Both the position numbers and the translations under genes were made by a program. Source: Micrococcus sp. EYE_212 (GTDB lineage: Bacteria; Actinomycetota; Actinomycetes; Actinomycetales; Micrococcaceae). Taken from it: 64,000 bases of DNA. Shown piece after piece: positions 44,460 through 52,904 of the stretch. Below the pieces are notes generated by a model. It made no database searches. It was not told where the DNA came from and worked only from the letters and a program-made list of their open reading frames with translations. The DNA lies in NCBI RefSeq assembly GCF_023147585.1, contig NZ_JAHXOZ010000007.1:62001-126000 (forward strand), given 5' to 3'. Position 1 is the first letter of the stretch. Every line of letters begins with the position of its first letter.

Positions 44460-45373
44460 GCCTGATCCTCCTCGGTGTGTGCTGCCCGGATGTCCTCGAT
44501 GATGCCGGAGAAGTCCCGCCCGGCTCCATCCCCGGCCGCGTACTCGGCGTACTTGGCCTGCGCGAGGCGGCCCATGTCCGCCGCCACGCCCTGCTGGTCC
44601 AGGGCCTGCAGGGCGAGGCCGAGGTCCTTGGACATGAGGGCGCCGGCAAAGCCCGGCCGGTAGTCGCGGTTCGCGGGGGAGCCCGGCACCGGGCCGGGCA
44701 CGGGGCAGTTGGTGGTGAGCGCCCAGCACTGCCCGGAGGCCTGGCTCATCACGTCGTAGAGGGCCTGGTGGTCCAGGCCGAGGCGCTCGCCGAGCACGAA
44801 GGCCTCGGCCACGGCGATCTGCGTGACGCCCAGGACCATGTTGTTGCAGATCTTCGCCGCCTGGCCCAGCCCGGACCCGCCGCAGTGCACGATCCGCCCG
44901 CCCATCACCTCGAGCAGCGGCAGCACCTCGGCGTACACGTCGTCGTCGGCGCCCACCATGAACGCGAGCGTCCCGGCCTCGGCGCCCACCTGGCCGCCCG
45001 AGACGGGCGCGTCGGCGGCCCGCATGCCCGCGGCCACGGCCGCCTCGGCGGCCTCGCGGGCCTCCGCCACGTCGATCGTGGAGCAGTCCAGGAACACGGT
45101 GCCCGGGCGGGCGGCGCCGAGCAGGCCGCCGTCGCCGTCCGCACCCCGGTAGACGTCCAGCACCAGGCGCCCGTGGGGCAGCATGGTCAGCACGACGTCG
45201 GCCTCCGCGGCCGCCGCCGCCGTGTCCGAGACGGTCTCGATCCCGGCCGCACGGGCCTTCTCGAGCGCTGCGGGGACGAGGTCGAAGCCGAGCACGCGGT
45301 GGCCCGCGGCGGCGAGGTTGGCGGCCATGGGGCCGCCCATGTGGCCGAGGCCGAGGAACAGGACGGTGGTCAT
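44456..45373 (-). CDS. mmsB: 3-hydroxyisobutyrate dehydrogenase
   Basis: 305 aa. NAD(P)-binding start [32 protein letters not shown], substrate motif [23 protein letters not shown], catalytic Lys in [15 protein letters not shown]. Oxidises 3-hydroxyisobutyrate to methylmalonate semialdehyde, the substrate of MmsA encoded just upstream (39-base gap). The region between [24 protein letters not shown] and [11 protein letters not shown] agrees with HIBADH rather than tartronate-semialdehyde reductase. Confidence 0.95.
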   Translation of the reverse strand: MTTVLFLGLGHMGGPMAANLAAAGHRVLGFDLVPAALEKARAAGIETVSDTAAAAAEADVVLTMLPHGRLVLDVYRGADGDGGLLGAARPGTVFLDCSTIDVAEAREAAEAAVAAGMRAADAPVSGGQVGAEAGTLAFMVGADDDVYAEVLPLLEVMGGRIVHCGGSGLGQAAKICNNMVLGVTQIAVAEAFVLGERLGLDHQALYDVMSQASGQCWALTTNCPVPGPVPGSPANRDYRPGFAGALMSKDLGLALQALDQQGVAADMGRLAQAKYAEYAAGDGAGRDFSGIIEDIRAAHTEEDQA

Positions 45374-45412
45374 GGGGATCCTCCGAGTCGGGGTGGGTGC
45401 GTGGGGGGCGGG

Positions 45413-46927
45413 TCAGGACCCGGCGGGCATCACGAAGCTGGCGCCCTCGCGGTTGCCCGAGGGCCAGCGCGTGGTGATCGTCTTGGTCTTGGTGTAGAAC
45501 TTCAGCCCGTCCGTGCCGTGCTGGTTGAGGTCGCCGAAGCCGGACGCCTTCCAGCCGCCGAACGTGTAGTACGCGATCGGCACGGGGATCGGCACGTTCA
45601 CGCCGACCATGCCGACCTCCACGCGGGTGGTGAAGTCGCGGGCCGTGTCTCCGTCGCGGGTGAAGATGGCCACGCCGTTGCCGTACTCGTGCTCGTTCGG
45701 CAGGGCGAGGGCGTCCTCGTAGTCCTTCGCGCGGACCACGCAGAGCACGGGGCCGAAGATCTCCTCGCGGTAGATCCGCATGTCCGGGCTCACGCGGTCG
45801 AACAGGGTGGCGCCCACGTAGAAGCCGTCCTCGTGGCCCTCGACGACGACGCCGCGGCCGTCCTCGACCAGCTCGGCGCCCTCCTCGACGCCCGAGGCGA
45901 TGCACTCCTCGATACGGCGCTGCGCGTCCTTCGAGACGACGGGCCCGAAGTCCGAGGACTCCTCCAGCGACGGACCGACCCTCAGGCCCTCCATGCGCTC
46001 GCGGAGCAGGGCCACGAGGCGGTCGGCGGTCTCCTCCCCGACGGGGACGGCCACGGACAGGGCCATGCAGCGCTCGCCGGCGGAGCCGAACGCGGCGCCG
46101 ATCAGGGCGTCCGCGGCCATCTCGAGGTCCGCGTCCGGCATGATCACGGCGTGGTTCTTGGCCCCGCCGAAGCACTGGGCGCGCTTGCCCATGCGGGCGG
46201 CGTGCTCGTAGATGGACTGGGCGATCGGGGTGGAGCCCACGAAGCCCACGGCCTTCACGCGCGGGTCCTCGATGAGGGTGTCCACCGCGAGCTTGTCCCC
46301 GTGCACCACGTTGAGGGTGCCCTCGGGCATGCCGGCCTCGAGGGCCAGCTCGGCCAGGCGCACCGGCACGGAGGGGTCGCGCTCGGAGGGCTTGAGGATG
46401 AACGCGTTGCCCGCGGCCAGCGCGATGCCGGCCTTCCACAGGGGGATCATCGCGGGGAAGTTGAAGGGGGTGATGCCCACGACCACGCCGAGGGGCTGGC
46501 GGATGGAGTGCACGTCCACGCCGCGGCCGACCTCGGAGGAGAACTCGCCCTTGAGCAGGTGCGGCGCGCCGGCGGCGAACTCGACCACCTCGACGCCGCG
46601 CTGGATGTCGCCGCGAGCGTCCGGGACGGTCTTGCCGTGCTCCTGGGCCAGGGTCCGGGCCAGCTCGTCCGCGTGCGCGTTGATCAGGTCCACCCAGCGC
46701 AGCAGGATGCGGGCGCGGCGCTGCGGGTTGAGGCGGGACCAGGCCTGGAACCCCTGCTCCGCGGAGGCGACGGCGGCCTCCACCTCCTCCTTCGTGGCCA
46801 GCGGCACGCGTCCGGCCACCTGCCCGAGGGCCGGGTGGTACACGTCGCCGAAGCGGCCGGACTCGCCGTCGGTGCGGCGTCCGTGCACGAAGTGGGGGAT
46901 CACGGGGGTGGAGGTCTCGAGGGACAT
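45413..46927 (-). CDS. mmsA: CoA-acylating methylmalonate-semialdehyde dehydrogenase
   Basis: 504 aa ALDH. Catalytic Cys in [15 protein letters not shown], which is diagnostic of the MMSDH branch, along with [81 protein letters not shown] and the terminal [48 protein letters not shown]. Produces propionyl-CoA from methylmalonate semialdehyde. First gene of mmsA-mmsB-ech-hydrolase. AGGAG at ATG 46927; promoter at 47035-47063. Confidence 0.97.
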   Translation of the reverse strand: MSLETSTPVIPHFVHGRRTDGESGRFGDVYHPALGQVAGRVPLATKEEVEAAVASAEQGFQAWSRLNPQRRARILLRWVDLINAHADELARTLAQEHGKTVPDARGDIQRGVEVVEFAAGAPHLLKGEFSSEVGRGVDVHSIRQPLGVVVGITPFNFPAMIPLWKAGIALAAGNAFILKPSERDPSVPVRLAELALEAGMPEGTLNVVHGDKLAVDTLIEDPRVKAVGFVGSTPIAQSIYEHAARMGKRAQCFGGAKNHAVIMPDADLEMAADALIGAAFGSAGERCMALSVAVPVGEETADRLVALLRERMEGLRVGPSLEESSDFGPVVSKDAQRRIEECIASGVEEGAELVEDGRGVVVEGHEDGFYVGATLFDRVSPDMRIYREEIFGPVLCVVRAKDYEDALALPNEHEYGNGVAIFTRDGDTARDFTTRVEVGMVGVNVPIPVPIAYYTFGGWKASGFGDLNQHGTDGLKFYTKTKTITTRWPSGNREGASFVMPAGS

Positions 46928-47034
46928 GGTGGCGGCTCCTGAAGCGATGGTCGAGGCGGTGGAGGTCGGTCCCGGGAGCCCGGAGCTGGCGCTGCCGCGG
47001 GGCCGTGCGGTGTGATCTGGATGACGTTGCCGCT

Positions 47035-47063
47035 AATCTATGGCGAGAACGTAGGACATGCAA
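47035..47063 (-). promoter_or_regulatory. Promoter of the mmsA operon
   Basis: TTGCAT (-35, 47063-47058) and TAGATT (-10, 47040-47035) with an exact 17-base spacer on the minus strand. The start would fall near 47028, about 100 bases before mmsA. The -35 lies inside the shared 20-bp motif. Confidence 0.75.
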
Positions 47064-47067
47064 CTAT
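47048..47067 (-). promoter_or_regulatory. Copy 2 of the shared 20-bp operator-like motif (mmsA / SDR)
   Basis: ATAGTTGCATGTCCTACGTT read on the minus strand, covering the mmsA -35 box and lying 43 bases before the SDR start on the other side. Imperfect dyad GTTGCA-TG-TCCTAC. Confidence 0.6.
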
Positions 47068-47109
47068 CGAACGCCGGGAGTAATCCCCGCCCCGAGGTGA
47101 GGAGCCCTC

Positions 47110-47883
47110 ATGGACCTGAAGAACGCCAGCGCCATCGTCACGGGAGGCGCCTCCGGCCTCGGCCGCGCCACGGCGCGCCGGCTCGCGAAGGCGGGCGCCG
47201 CCGTCGTGGTGGTGGACCTGCCGGACCGTGAGGGGGAGACCCTCCGCGCCGACGCCGTGGCCTCCCTGGGCGAGCGGGCGCGGTTCGTCCCCGGCGACGT
47301 CACCCAGGAGGCGGCGGCGGAGGCCGCCGTCGCCGCGGCCGCCGAGCTCGCGCCCCTGCGCGTCCTGGTCAACTGCGCCGGCGTGGCCACCCCCGGCAAG
47401 CTCGTGGGCCGCGGGGGCCCGCTGCCGGCCGAGACGCTGGCGCGCGTCCTCGCGATCAACACCGTGGGCACCGTGAACTTCATGGCCCGTGCCGCGCAGG
47501 CGATGCAGGGGCAGGAGCTGTGGGGCGAGGACCGCGGCGTGATCGTCAACACCGCCTCCGTGGCCGCCTACGACGGCCAGATCGGGCAGATCGCCTACGC
47601 CGCGTCGAAGGGCGCCGTGGTCGCGATGACCCTCCCGGCCGCGCGCGAGCTCGCCCAGAGCGCGATCCGCGTGGTGACGGTCGCGCCGGGCCTGATGGAG
47701 ACTCCGATGATGGCCGGCCTGCCCGAGGCCGCGCGCGAGGCGCTCGCCACGAAGACCCCGCATCCCGCCCGCCTGGGCCGCCCGGACGACTACGCCCTGC
47801 TCGTGGAGCAGATCGTGGCCAACCCGTTCCTCAACGGCGAGGTCATCCGCCTCGACGGCGCCGTGCGCCTCGAGCCCCGCTGA
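47110..47883 (+). CDS. Short-chain dehydrogenase, 3-hydroxyacyl-CoA dehydrogenase type-2-like
   Basis: 257 aa. NAD-binding VTGGASGLGRATARRLAKAGAAVVVVDLPDREGE and catalytic Ser-Tyr-Lys in NTASVAAYDGQIGQIAYAASKGAVVAMTLPAARELA. The ending FLNGEVIRLDGAVRLEPR matches the HSD17B10 branch, which oxidises branched and short 3-hydroxyacyl-CoA, for example in isoleucine degradation. GAGGTGAGGAG before ATG 47110. Divergent from mmsA across a 182-bp control region. Confidence 0.93.
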   Translation: MDLKNASAIVTGGASGLGRATARRLAKAGAAVVVVDLPDREGETLRADAVASLGERARFVPGDVTQEAAAEAAVAAAAELAPLRVLVNCAGVATPGKLVGRGGPLPAETLARVLAINTVGTVNFMARAAQAMQGQELWGEDRGVIVNTASVAAYDGQIGQIAYAASKGAVVAMTLPAARELAQSAIRVVTVAPGLMETPMMAGLPEAAREALATKTPHPARLGRPDDYALLVEQIVANPFLNGEVIRLDGAVRLEPR

Positions 47884-47932
47884 GCCGTCCGGCGGGGCTT
47901 GGCTGCCCGGGCGGACAACGGGGCGGGCTCGT

Positions 47933-48367
47933 TCACGAGAAGCGGACGAAGCCGCGCATGCCGCCGTGCGGGAAGTCTCGGATCTCCCGGAACCCCAGGG
48001 ACTCGTAGAAGGCGCGCTGCCTCTCCTCGGCGTCCGTCATGAGGACGTGCTGACGGACGGACGCGAACGGCGCGAACGCCCTGCCGACCAGCTCGGAGGC
48101 GATCCCGCGGCGCTGGTGCTCCGGATCGACCAGCACGTCCTGCAGGTACGCGATGGTGTGGCCGTCCGAGATCACGCGGGCCAGGCCCACGAGGCGCTCG
48201 TCCCTCCACGCCGTCACCACGTGCGCCGAGCCGGCGAGCCCGCGCATCAGGGAGTCGAGGTCGTCGGTGTAGGCGGACCAGCCGACGGAGTCGTAGAGCG
48301 CCCGCACGTCCTTCGCGCCGGGGATCCTGCCGGCGGAGCAGCGGATGTCCGCGGGCGTCCCGCTCAT
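47933..48367 (-). CDS. GNAT-family N-acetyltransferase
   Basis: 144 aa. Acetyl-CoA loop VDPEHQRRGIASELVGRA preceded by SDGHTIAYLQDVLV, and AEERQRAFYESLGFRE at the end, as in small-molecule GNATs of the YjdJ/YhhY-like group. The ATG overlaps the MarR stop, so it is translated with the regulator and may act on the same effector (inference). Confidence 0.9.
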   Translation of the reverse strand: MSGTPADIRCSAGRIPGAKDVRALYDSVGWSAYTDDLDSLMRGLAGSAHVVTAWRDERLVGLARVISDGHTIAYLQDVLVDPEHQRRGIASELVGRAFAPFASVRQHVLMTDAEERQRAFYESLGFREIRDFPHGGMRGFVRFS

Positions 48368-48915
48368 CGGTCCCGCCCGGCCGGGCTCTCCGCGCCGTCC
48401 CCGGCCTCGAAGTCCCCCGCCTGGGCCCGGAAGCGGGCGAGGATCTCGTTGAGCTGCGCGACGTCGCCGTCCTCGAAGCCCGTCTGCCCGAACACCTCCG
48501 CGTTGAGCGCCTCCGTGGCCTCCGCGGCCACCCTCGTGCCCTCGTCCGTGAGCACCAGCACGAGGGCCCGACGGTCGGACTCGTGCGGCCGGCGCTCCAC
48601 GAGGCCCGCGGCCTCGAGGCGGTCCACCGCGTTGGTCACGGACGTGGGGTGCACCTGCAGGAGCGCGCTCGCCTTGGACATGAGCAGCCGCTTCTCCCGG
48701 GAGAAGTTCAGGAGGGCGAGCAGCTCGTAGCGGGCGAACGTCAGGCCGAACGGCTTGAGCACCGTCTGCGTGCGCGCCAGGAGGATCTGCTGGGCGCGCA
48801 TGATCGAGGTGACCGCCGCCATCGGGGCCGCGACCTCGCCCCATCCGTGGCGCTCCCAGTTCAGGGCGGCCTCCGCGATGGGGTCCTTGGTCAGGGGCGT
48901 GCTGTTGGCGGTCAT
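48364..48915 (-). CDS. MarR-family transcriptional regulator
   Basis: 183 aa. Winged helix: FARYELLALLNFSREKRLLMSKASALLQVHPTSVTNAVDRLEAAGLVERRPHESDRRALVLVLTDEGTRVA is the complete HTH plus wing with the conserved D/R of the wing tip. Regulators of this type bind short dyads and respond to acyl-CoA or aromatic-CoA ligands. Position between acyl-CoA synthetase and GNAT genes in the catabolic block makes it the best local candidate for the 20-bp motif. 14 bases after the synthetase stop on the same strand. Confidence 0.95.
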   Translation of the reverse strand: MTANSTPLTKDPIAEAALNWERHGWGEVAAPMAAVTSIMRAQQILLARTQTVLKPFGLTFARYELLALLNFSREKRLLMSKASALLQVHPTSVTNAVDRLEAAGLVERRPHESDRRALVLVLTDEGTRVAAEATEALNAEVFGQTGFEDGDVAQLNEILARFRAQAGDFEAGDGAESPAGRDR

Positions 48916-48929
48916 GGATTCCAGCCTAG

Positions 48930-50726
48930 TCAGCGCTGCAGGTCCAGGTCCTCCTCGCGGTACTCGGCGCCGTAGCCCTCGGGGGCCTCGCCGGTCTCGG
49001 ACCGGGAGACCTCCGCCTTGCGCAGCTCCACGCGGCGGATCTTGCCCGAGATGGTCTTGGGCAGCTCGAGGAACTCGATGCGGCGGATCCGCTTGTACGG
49101 GGGCAGCTGCGTGAGCGTGTACTGCAGGATCGCCCGGGCCGTCTCCGCCGTGGGCTCGTGGCCGGGGGCGAGGGTCACGAACGCCTTGGGCACGGCCAGG
49201 CGCACCTCGTCCGGGGTCGGCACGATGGCCGCCTCCATGACGGCCGCGTGCTGCACGAGCACGGACTCGAGCTCGAACGGGGAGACCTTGTAGTCGGAGG
49301 ACTTGAACACGTCGTCGGCGCGGCCCACATAGGTCAGCACGCCGTTCTCGTCGCGGGAGGCGATGTCGCCGGTGTGGAAGACGCCGTCGCGGAAGACGTC
49401 GTCGGTCTTCTCCTGGTTGCCGTAGTAGGACTTCAGCAGGCCCACGGGGCGCGGGTCCAGGCGGAGGCAGATCTCGCCCTCCGCGGCCTCCGCGCCGGTC
49501 AGCGGGTCGATGAGGACCACGTCCATGCCGGGCAGGGGGCGGCCCATGGAACCGATGACGACCTTCTGCCCCGGCGTGTTGGCCACCTGGAGGGTGGTCT
49601 CGGTCATCCCGAACCCGTCGCGGATCGTGGCGCCCCAGGCCTTCTGGACCTGGTCGATGACCTCGGCGTTCAGGGGCTCGCCGGCGGAGATCGCCTTCGT
49701 CGGCGGGGTGGCCAGCTGGGTCATGTCCGCCTTGATCAGCATGCGCCACACGGTGGGCGGGGCGCAGAAGCTCGTGACCCCGTAGCGGGCCATGTTCGCC
49801 ATGAGGGAGGCGGGGTCGAACTTGCGGGCGTTGTGCACGAAGATCGTGGCCTCCGCGATCCACGGGGCGAAGAAGGTGGACCACGCGTGCTTGGCCCACC
49901 CTGGCGAGGCCACGTTCAGGTGCACGTCGCCGGGCTCGAGGCCGATCCAGTACACCGTGGTCAGGTGGCCCACGGGGTAGGAGGTGTGGGTGTGCTCCAC
50001 GAGCTTGGGCTTCGAGGTGGTGCCGGACGTGAAGTAGAACAGCAGCGTCTCCTCGGCCGGTGTCGGCTCGTCCGGGGTCAGCTCCGAGGAGGAGGCGGCG
50101 GCGTCGTCGTAGGAGAGCACCGTGTGGCCGGCGACTCGAGGGGCCGTGCGGTCCGCACCCTCGGCGAAGACGCCGGGGACGTGCACGAGGCGCAGGCCCT
50201 CGCCCACCCCCGCGAACTTGGCGAGGTCCTCGGCGCCGGCCACGGCCCACGAGGCCTCGGCGCGCTCGACGCGGTCCTCGAGGTCGGCCGACGTCATCTG
50301 CGTGGTGGTGGGGATCATGACGACGCGCAGCTTGATGCACGCGAGCATGAACTCCCACAGCTCCACCTGGTTGTTCAGCATGAGGATCAGGCGCTCGCCA
50401 CGGCGCAGGCCCTGCTCGGTGAGCCAGGTGGCCACGCGGTTCGAGGCGGCGGAGAGCTCCGCGAAGGTCCGCTCGGTGCTGCGCCCGTCGTCCTCCGCGA
50501 TGATCAGCGCGGGCACGTCCGCGCGGGCGGGGTCCTTCGCCAGCTGGTCGAACCAGTCGAATCCGAAGTTGAAGTGCTCGAAGCGGGGCCACGCGAACTC
50601 GGCGCGGGCCCGGTCGTAGTCGGTCTGGCACTCGACGAGGAGGTCGCGGGCGGCGCGGAACGCCGCGGTGACCTCGCTCTGGTCTGTGGTGGCGGGGGCC
50701 TGGGGAGTGGTGTCCGGGGTGGTCAA
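48930..50726 (-). CDS. Acyl-CoA synthetase (AMP-forming, medium-chain type)
   Basis: 598 aa from a TTG start at 50726 with GAGGAGGA four bases upstream. An ATG at 50801 is open too but lies inside the predicted promoter. ATP loop LLFYFTSGTTSKPKLVEHTH, adenylate motif RDGFGMTETTLQVANTPGQ, hinge TGDIASRDENGVLTYVGRADDVFKSSDYKVSPFELESVLVQH, and the C-terminal catalytic Lys in PKTISGKIRRVELRKAE. Activates a carboxylic acid for the adjacent dehydrogenases. Followed by marR and GNAT on the same strand. Confidence 0.93.
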   Translation of the reverse strand: MTTPDTTPQAPATTDQSEVTAAFRAARDLLVECQTDYDRARAEFAWPRFEHFNFGFDWFDQLAKDPARADVPALIIAEDDGRSTERTFAELSAASNRVATWLTEQGLRRGERLILMLNNQVELWEFMLACIKLRVVMIPTTTQMTSADLEDRVERAEASWAVAGAEDLAKFAGVGEGLRLVHVPGVFAEGADRTAPRVAGHTVLSYDDAAASSSELTPDEPTPAEETLLFYFTSGTTSKPKLVEHTHTSYPVGHLTTVYWIGLEPGDVHLNVASPGWAKHAWSTFFAPWIAEATIFVHNARKFDPASLMANMARYGVTSFCAPPTVWRMLIKADMTQLATPPTKAISAGEPLNAEVIDQVQKAWGATIRDGFGMTETTLQVANTPGQKVVIGSMGRPLPGMDVVLIDPLTGAEAAEGEICLRLDPRPVGLLKSYYGNQEKTDDVFRDGVFHTGDIASRDENGVLTYVGRADDVFKSSDYKVSPFELESVLVQHAAVMEAAIVPTPDEVRLAVPKAFVTLAPGHEPTAETARAILQYTLTQLPPYKRIRRIEFLELPKTISGKIRRVELRKAEVSRSETGEAPEGYGAEYREEDLDLQR

Positions 50727-50797
50727 GGGAGTCCTCCTCGTCGGGGCGGGCGGCAGGGGCGCGGGCCGCCCGTGGCCGATGTCCGTTGTGATCTGCA

Positions 50798-50826
50798 ACA
50801 CTACTCACAGACATGGATAGTCGGAA
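50798..50826 (-). promoter_or_regulatory. Promoter of the acyl-CoA synthetase-marR-GNAT operon
   Basis: TTCCGA (-35, 50826-50821) and TAGTGT (-10, 50803-50798), 17 bases apart on the minus strand. On the plus strand CAGACA (50808-50813) and TACAGT (50831-50836), also 17 apart, can serve the acyl-CoA dehydrogenase, so the two promoters overlap. Confidence 0.55.
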
Positions 50827-50836
50827 GTCCTACAGT
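50817..50836 (+). promoter_or_regulatory. Copy 3 of the shared 20-bp operator-like motif (acyl-CoA synthetase / dehydrogenase)
   Basis: ATAGTCGGAAGTCCTACAGT with the best dyad of the set, GTCGGA-AG-TCCTAC (five of six paired positions). It overlaps the -35 of the minus promoter and the -10 of the plus promoter. Confidence 0.65.
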
Positions 50837-50901
50837 CGGACTGACGCGAAGACGTCGGCGGCCGCCGGCTCGTGCGTCCGCCGCGCCCGAAGGAGACACC
50901 G

Positions 50902-52083
50902 TTGACCAGCCCCGCCACCCCCTCGCCCTCCGCCCTGCCGCACGTGGACCTGCTCCGTCTGCGGGACGGCCTCGACGAGGCCGAGCGCGCGCGACTCGAG
51001 GCGATCGAGGAGCACCTGCAGACGCAGGTCCGCCCGCGCCTGGCCCCGTACTGGGATGCCGAGGAGTTCCCCTTCGACCTCCTGCCCGGGCTGGCCGGGC
51101 TCGGCCTGGGGCGGCTGCTCACGGACGGCTCGTCGGCGCTCTTCCAGCACCTCGTGCACGCGGAGATCGCGCGCGTGGACCTCTCCCTCTCCGCGCTCGT
51201 GGGCATCCACAACGAGCTGAACCTCGGGATGATCGTGCAGCTGGGCTCGGACGAGCAGAAGGCCCGCTGGCAGGGGCCGCTCCAGCGGTTCGAGGCGATC
51301 GGCGCCTTCTGCCTGACCGAGCCGGAGCACGGCTCGGACATCGCGGGCGGGCTGGAGACGACCGCGACGCGGGAGGGGGACGAGTGGGTCATCCGCGGCG
51401 CCAAGCGCTGGATCGGCGCGGGGACCATCGCGCAGGTGGCGCTCGTGTGGGCGCGTGACACGGCCGACGGCGAGATCAAGGGCTTCGTGGTCCCCACGGA
51501 CACCCCCGGCTACGAGGCCACGAAGATCGCCGGGAAGATGGGCCTGCGCATCATGCAGAACGCGGACATCACGCTGGACGTGCGCCTGCCGCTGGACGCT
51601 CAGCTGCCCGGCGCGGCCACCTTCGACGCCACGCGCGACCTCCTGCGGGACTCGCGCATGTGGGTGGGCTGGCAGGGGGTGGGCGTGCAGATGGGCCTGC
51701 TCGACGTGCTGCGGGCGTATGCGCTGGAGCGCCGGCAGTTCGGCCGCCCGCTCGCCAAGTTCCAGATGATCCAGTCCCAGATCGCCGAGGTGGCCGGCAA
51801 CCTGGCGGCGGCCTCCGGGATGATGATGCAGGTGCACCGGCTCAACGAGGCCGGGACGATGGACATGATGCACGCGGCCATGGGCAAGGCCACGTCCACG
51901 CGCCTGGCGCGCTCCTCCGCGGCCCTCGCCCGGGACGCCTTCGGCGGCAACGGCCTGCTCAGCGAGTACGAGGTCTCCCGGATGATGGGCGACATCGAGG
52001 CCATCTACAGCTACGAGGGCTCCTACGGCATCAACGCGCTGATCGTGGGCCGCGCCCTGACGGGCGTCTCGGCCTTCGTCTGA
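50902..52083 (+). CDS. Acyl-CoA dehydrogenase (glutaryl-CoA dehydrogenase-like)
   Basis: 393 aa from a TTG start with GAAGGAG six bases before it. IGAFCLTEPEHGSDIAGGLETTATREGDEWVIRGAKRWIGAGTIAQ resembles the GCDH branch, as does ERRQFGRPLAKFQMIQSQIAEV and the terminal IEAIYSYEGSYGINALIVGRALTGVSAF, with Glu in YEG as catalytic base. Whether it decarboxylates glutaryl-CoA cannot be decided here. Electrons would go to EtfAB. The last 53 bases overlap the convergent DUF1275 gene. Confidence 0.9.
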   Translation: MTSPATPSPSALPHVDLLRLRDGLDEAERARLEAIEEHLQTQVRPRLAPYWDAEEFPFDLLPGLAGLGLGRLLTDGSSALFQHLVHAEIARVDLSLSALVGIHNELNLGMIVQLGSDEQKARWQGPLQRFEAIGAFCLTEPEHGSDIAGGLETTATREGDEWVIRGAKRWIGAGTIAQVALVWARDTADGEIKGFVVPTDTPGYEATKIAGKMGLRIMQNADITLDVRLPLDAQLPGAATFDATRDLLRDSRMWVGWQGVGVQMGLLDVLRAYALERRQFGRPLAKFQMIQSQIAEVAGNLAAASGMMMQVHRLNEAGTMDMMHAAMGKATSTRLARSSAALARDAFGGNGLLSEYEVSRMMGDIEAIYSYEGSYGINALIVGRALTGVSAFV

Positions 52084-52798
52084 GCCACGCCTCCCTCAGG
52101 TCCTGGACGAGGGGCCGGTGGGCGATCAGCAGGAGCACCGCGGCCACGGGCACCACCACCTCGAAGCCGAGCCAGAGGTACCCCAGGGCGCCCGCCATGC
52201 CTCCCAGGAAGAACAGGGCCACGAGTCCGGCCAGGGCGGCGATGCGCCGCGGCTCCCCGACGACAGGGTCCGCGGCGTCCGCGGGACTGCGGTAGAGGGC
52301 CTTCCCGATCTCGACGCCGATGTCCGTGACCATGCCCGTGATGTGGGTGGTGCGCACGGGCCACTCGCCGATCCGTGTGATGAGCGCGTTCTGGAGGCCC
52401 ATGGTGAAGCAGAGGACACCCACCACGACCACGGACCGGTGGGCGTCCTGCAGGCGCTCGGCGAGCAGCCCGAACAGCAGCATCCCCATGCCCTCGAGCA
52501 GCAGGATGTTGGCGTAGCGCGAGCGCAGTCCCCGGACCCGCCCCCAGTTGAAGACGAGCGCGCAGGCCACCGCCCCCAGCACGAAGGCCGTCAGCGCGAG
52601 TGCTCCCACGGCCACCAGGCCCGGCAGGCCCAGGGCGATCGCGTCCGCCATCGAGGCGACGATGCCGGTCATGTTCGAGGTGTACCGAGCCACGGCGACG
52701 AACCCGACGGAGTTGAGGATCCCCGCCACCACCGTGAGGACGCAGGCGAGGTGGAGGTTGCGGCGCACGGTGCGCTCGGGGCTGCGCAGGTTGAGCAC
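52031..52798 (-). CDS. DUF1275 (YoaK-like) membrane protein
   Basis: 255 aa with six helices. RRNLHLACVLTVVAGILNSVGFVAVARYTSNMTGIVASMADAIALG and GVLCFTMGLQNALITRIGEWPVRTTHITGMVTDIGVEIGKALY are the family blocks (GxxNA and TGxxTD motifs). The C-terminal AWLRRRPRRPSGRGPRSAR is a basic tail encoded opposite the end of the acyl-CoA dehydrogenase; an earlier natural end would be expected, so the overlap may result from stop-codon loss. Function unknown. Confidence 0.9.
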   Translation of the reverse strand: MLNLRSPERTVRRNLHLACVLTVVAGILNSVGFVAVARYTSNMTGIVASMADAIALGLPGLVAVGALALTAFVLGAVACALVFNWGRVRGLRSRYANILLLEGMGMLLFGLLAERLQDAHRSVVVVGVLCFTMGLQNALITRIGEWPVRTTHITGMVTDIGVEIGKALYRSPADAADPVVGEPRRIAALAGLVALFFLGGMAGALGYLWLGFEVVVPVAAVLLLIAHRPLVQDLREAWLRRRPRRPSGRGPRSAR

Positions 52799-52904
52799 GT
52801 CGTCACCCTAGGTCGCTCTCGCAGAGGACGCGGGCGGGTTGCGCCGCCGGTCGTCGACGCGGCCTGCTCCGGAGCTCCCGTTGCGCACACGGAAGCGGGC
52901 GCCC

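Noticed and set aside
50726-50801. ATG at 50801 as start of the acyl-CoA synthetase
   Set aside because: It coincides with the predicted -10/start region and lacks a ribosome site; the TTG at 50726 has GAGGAGGA.
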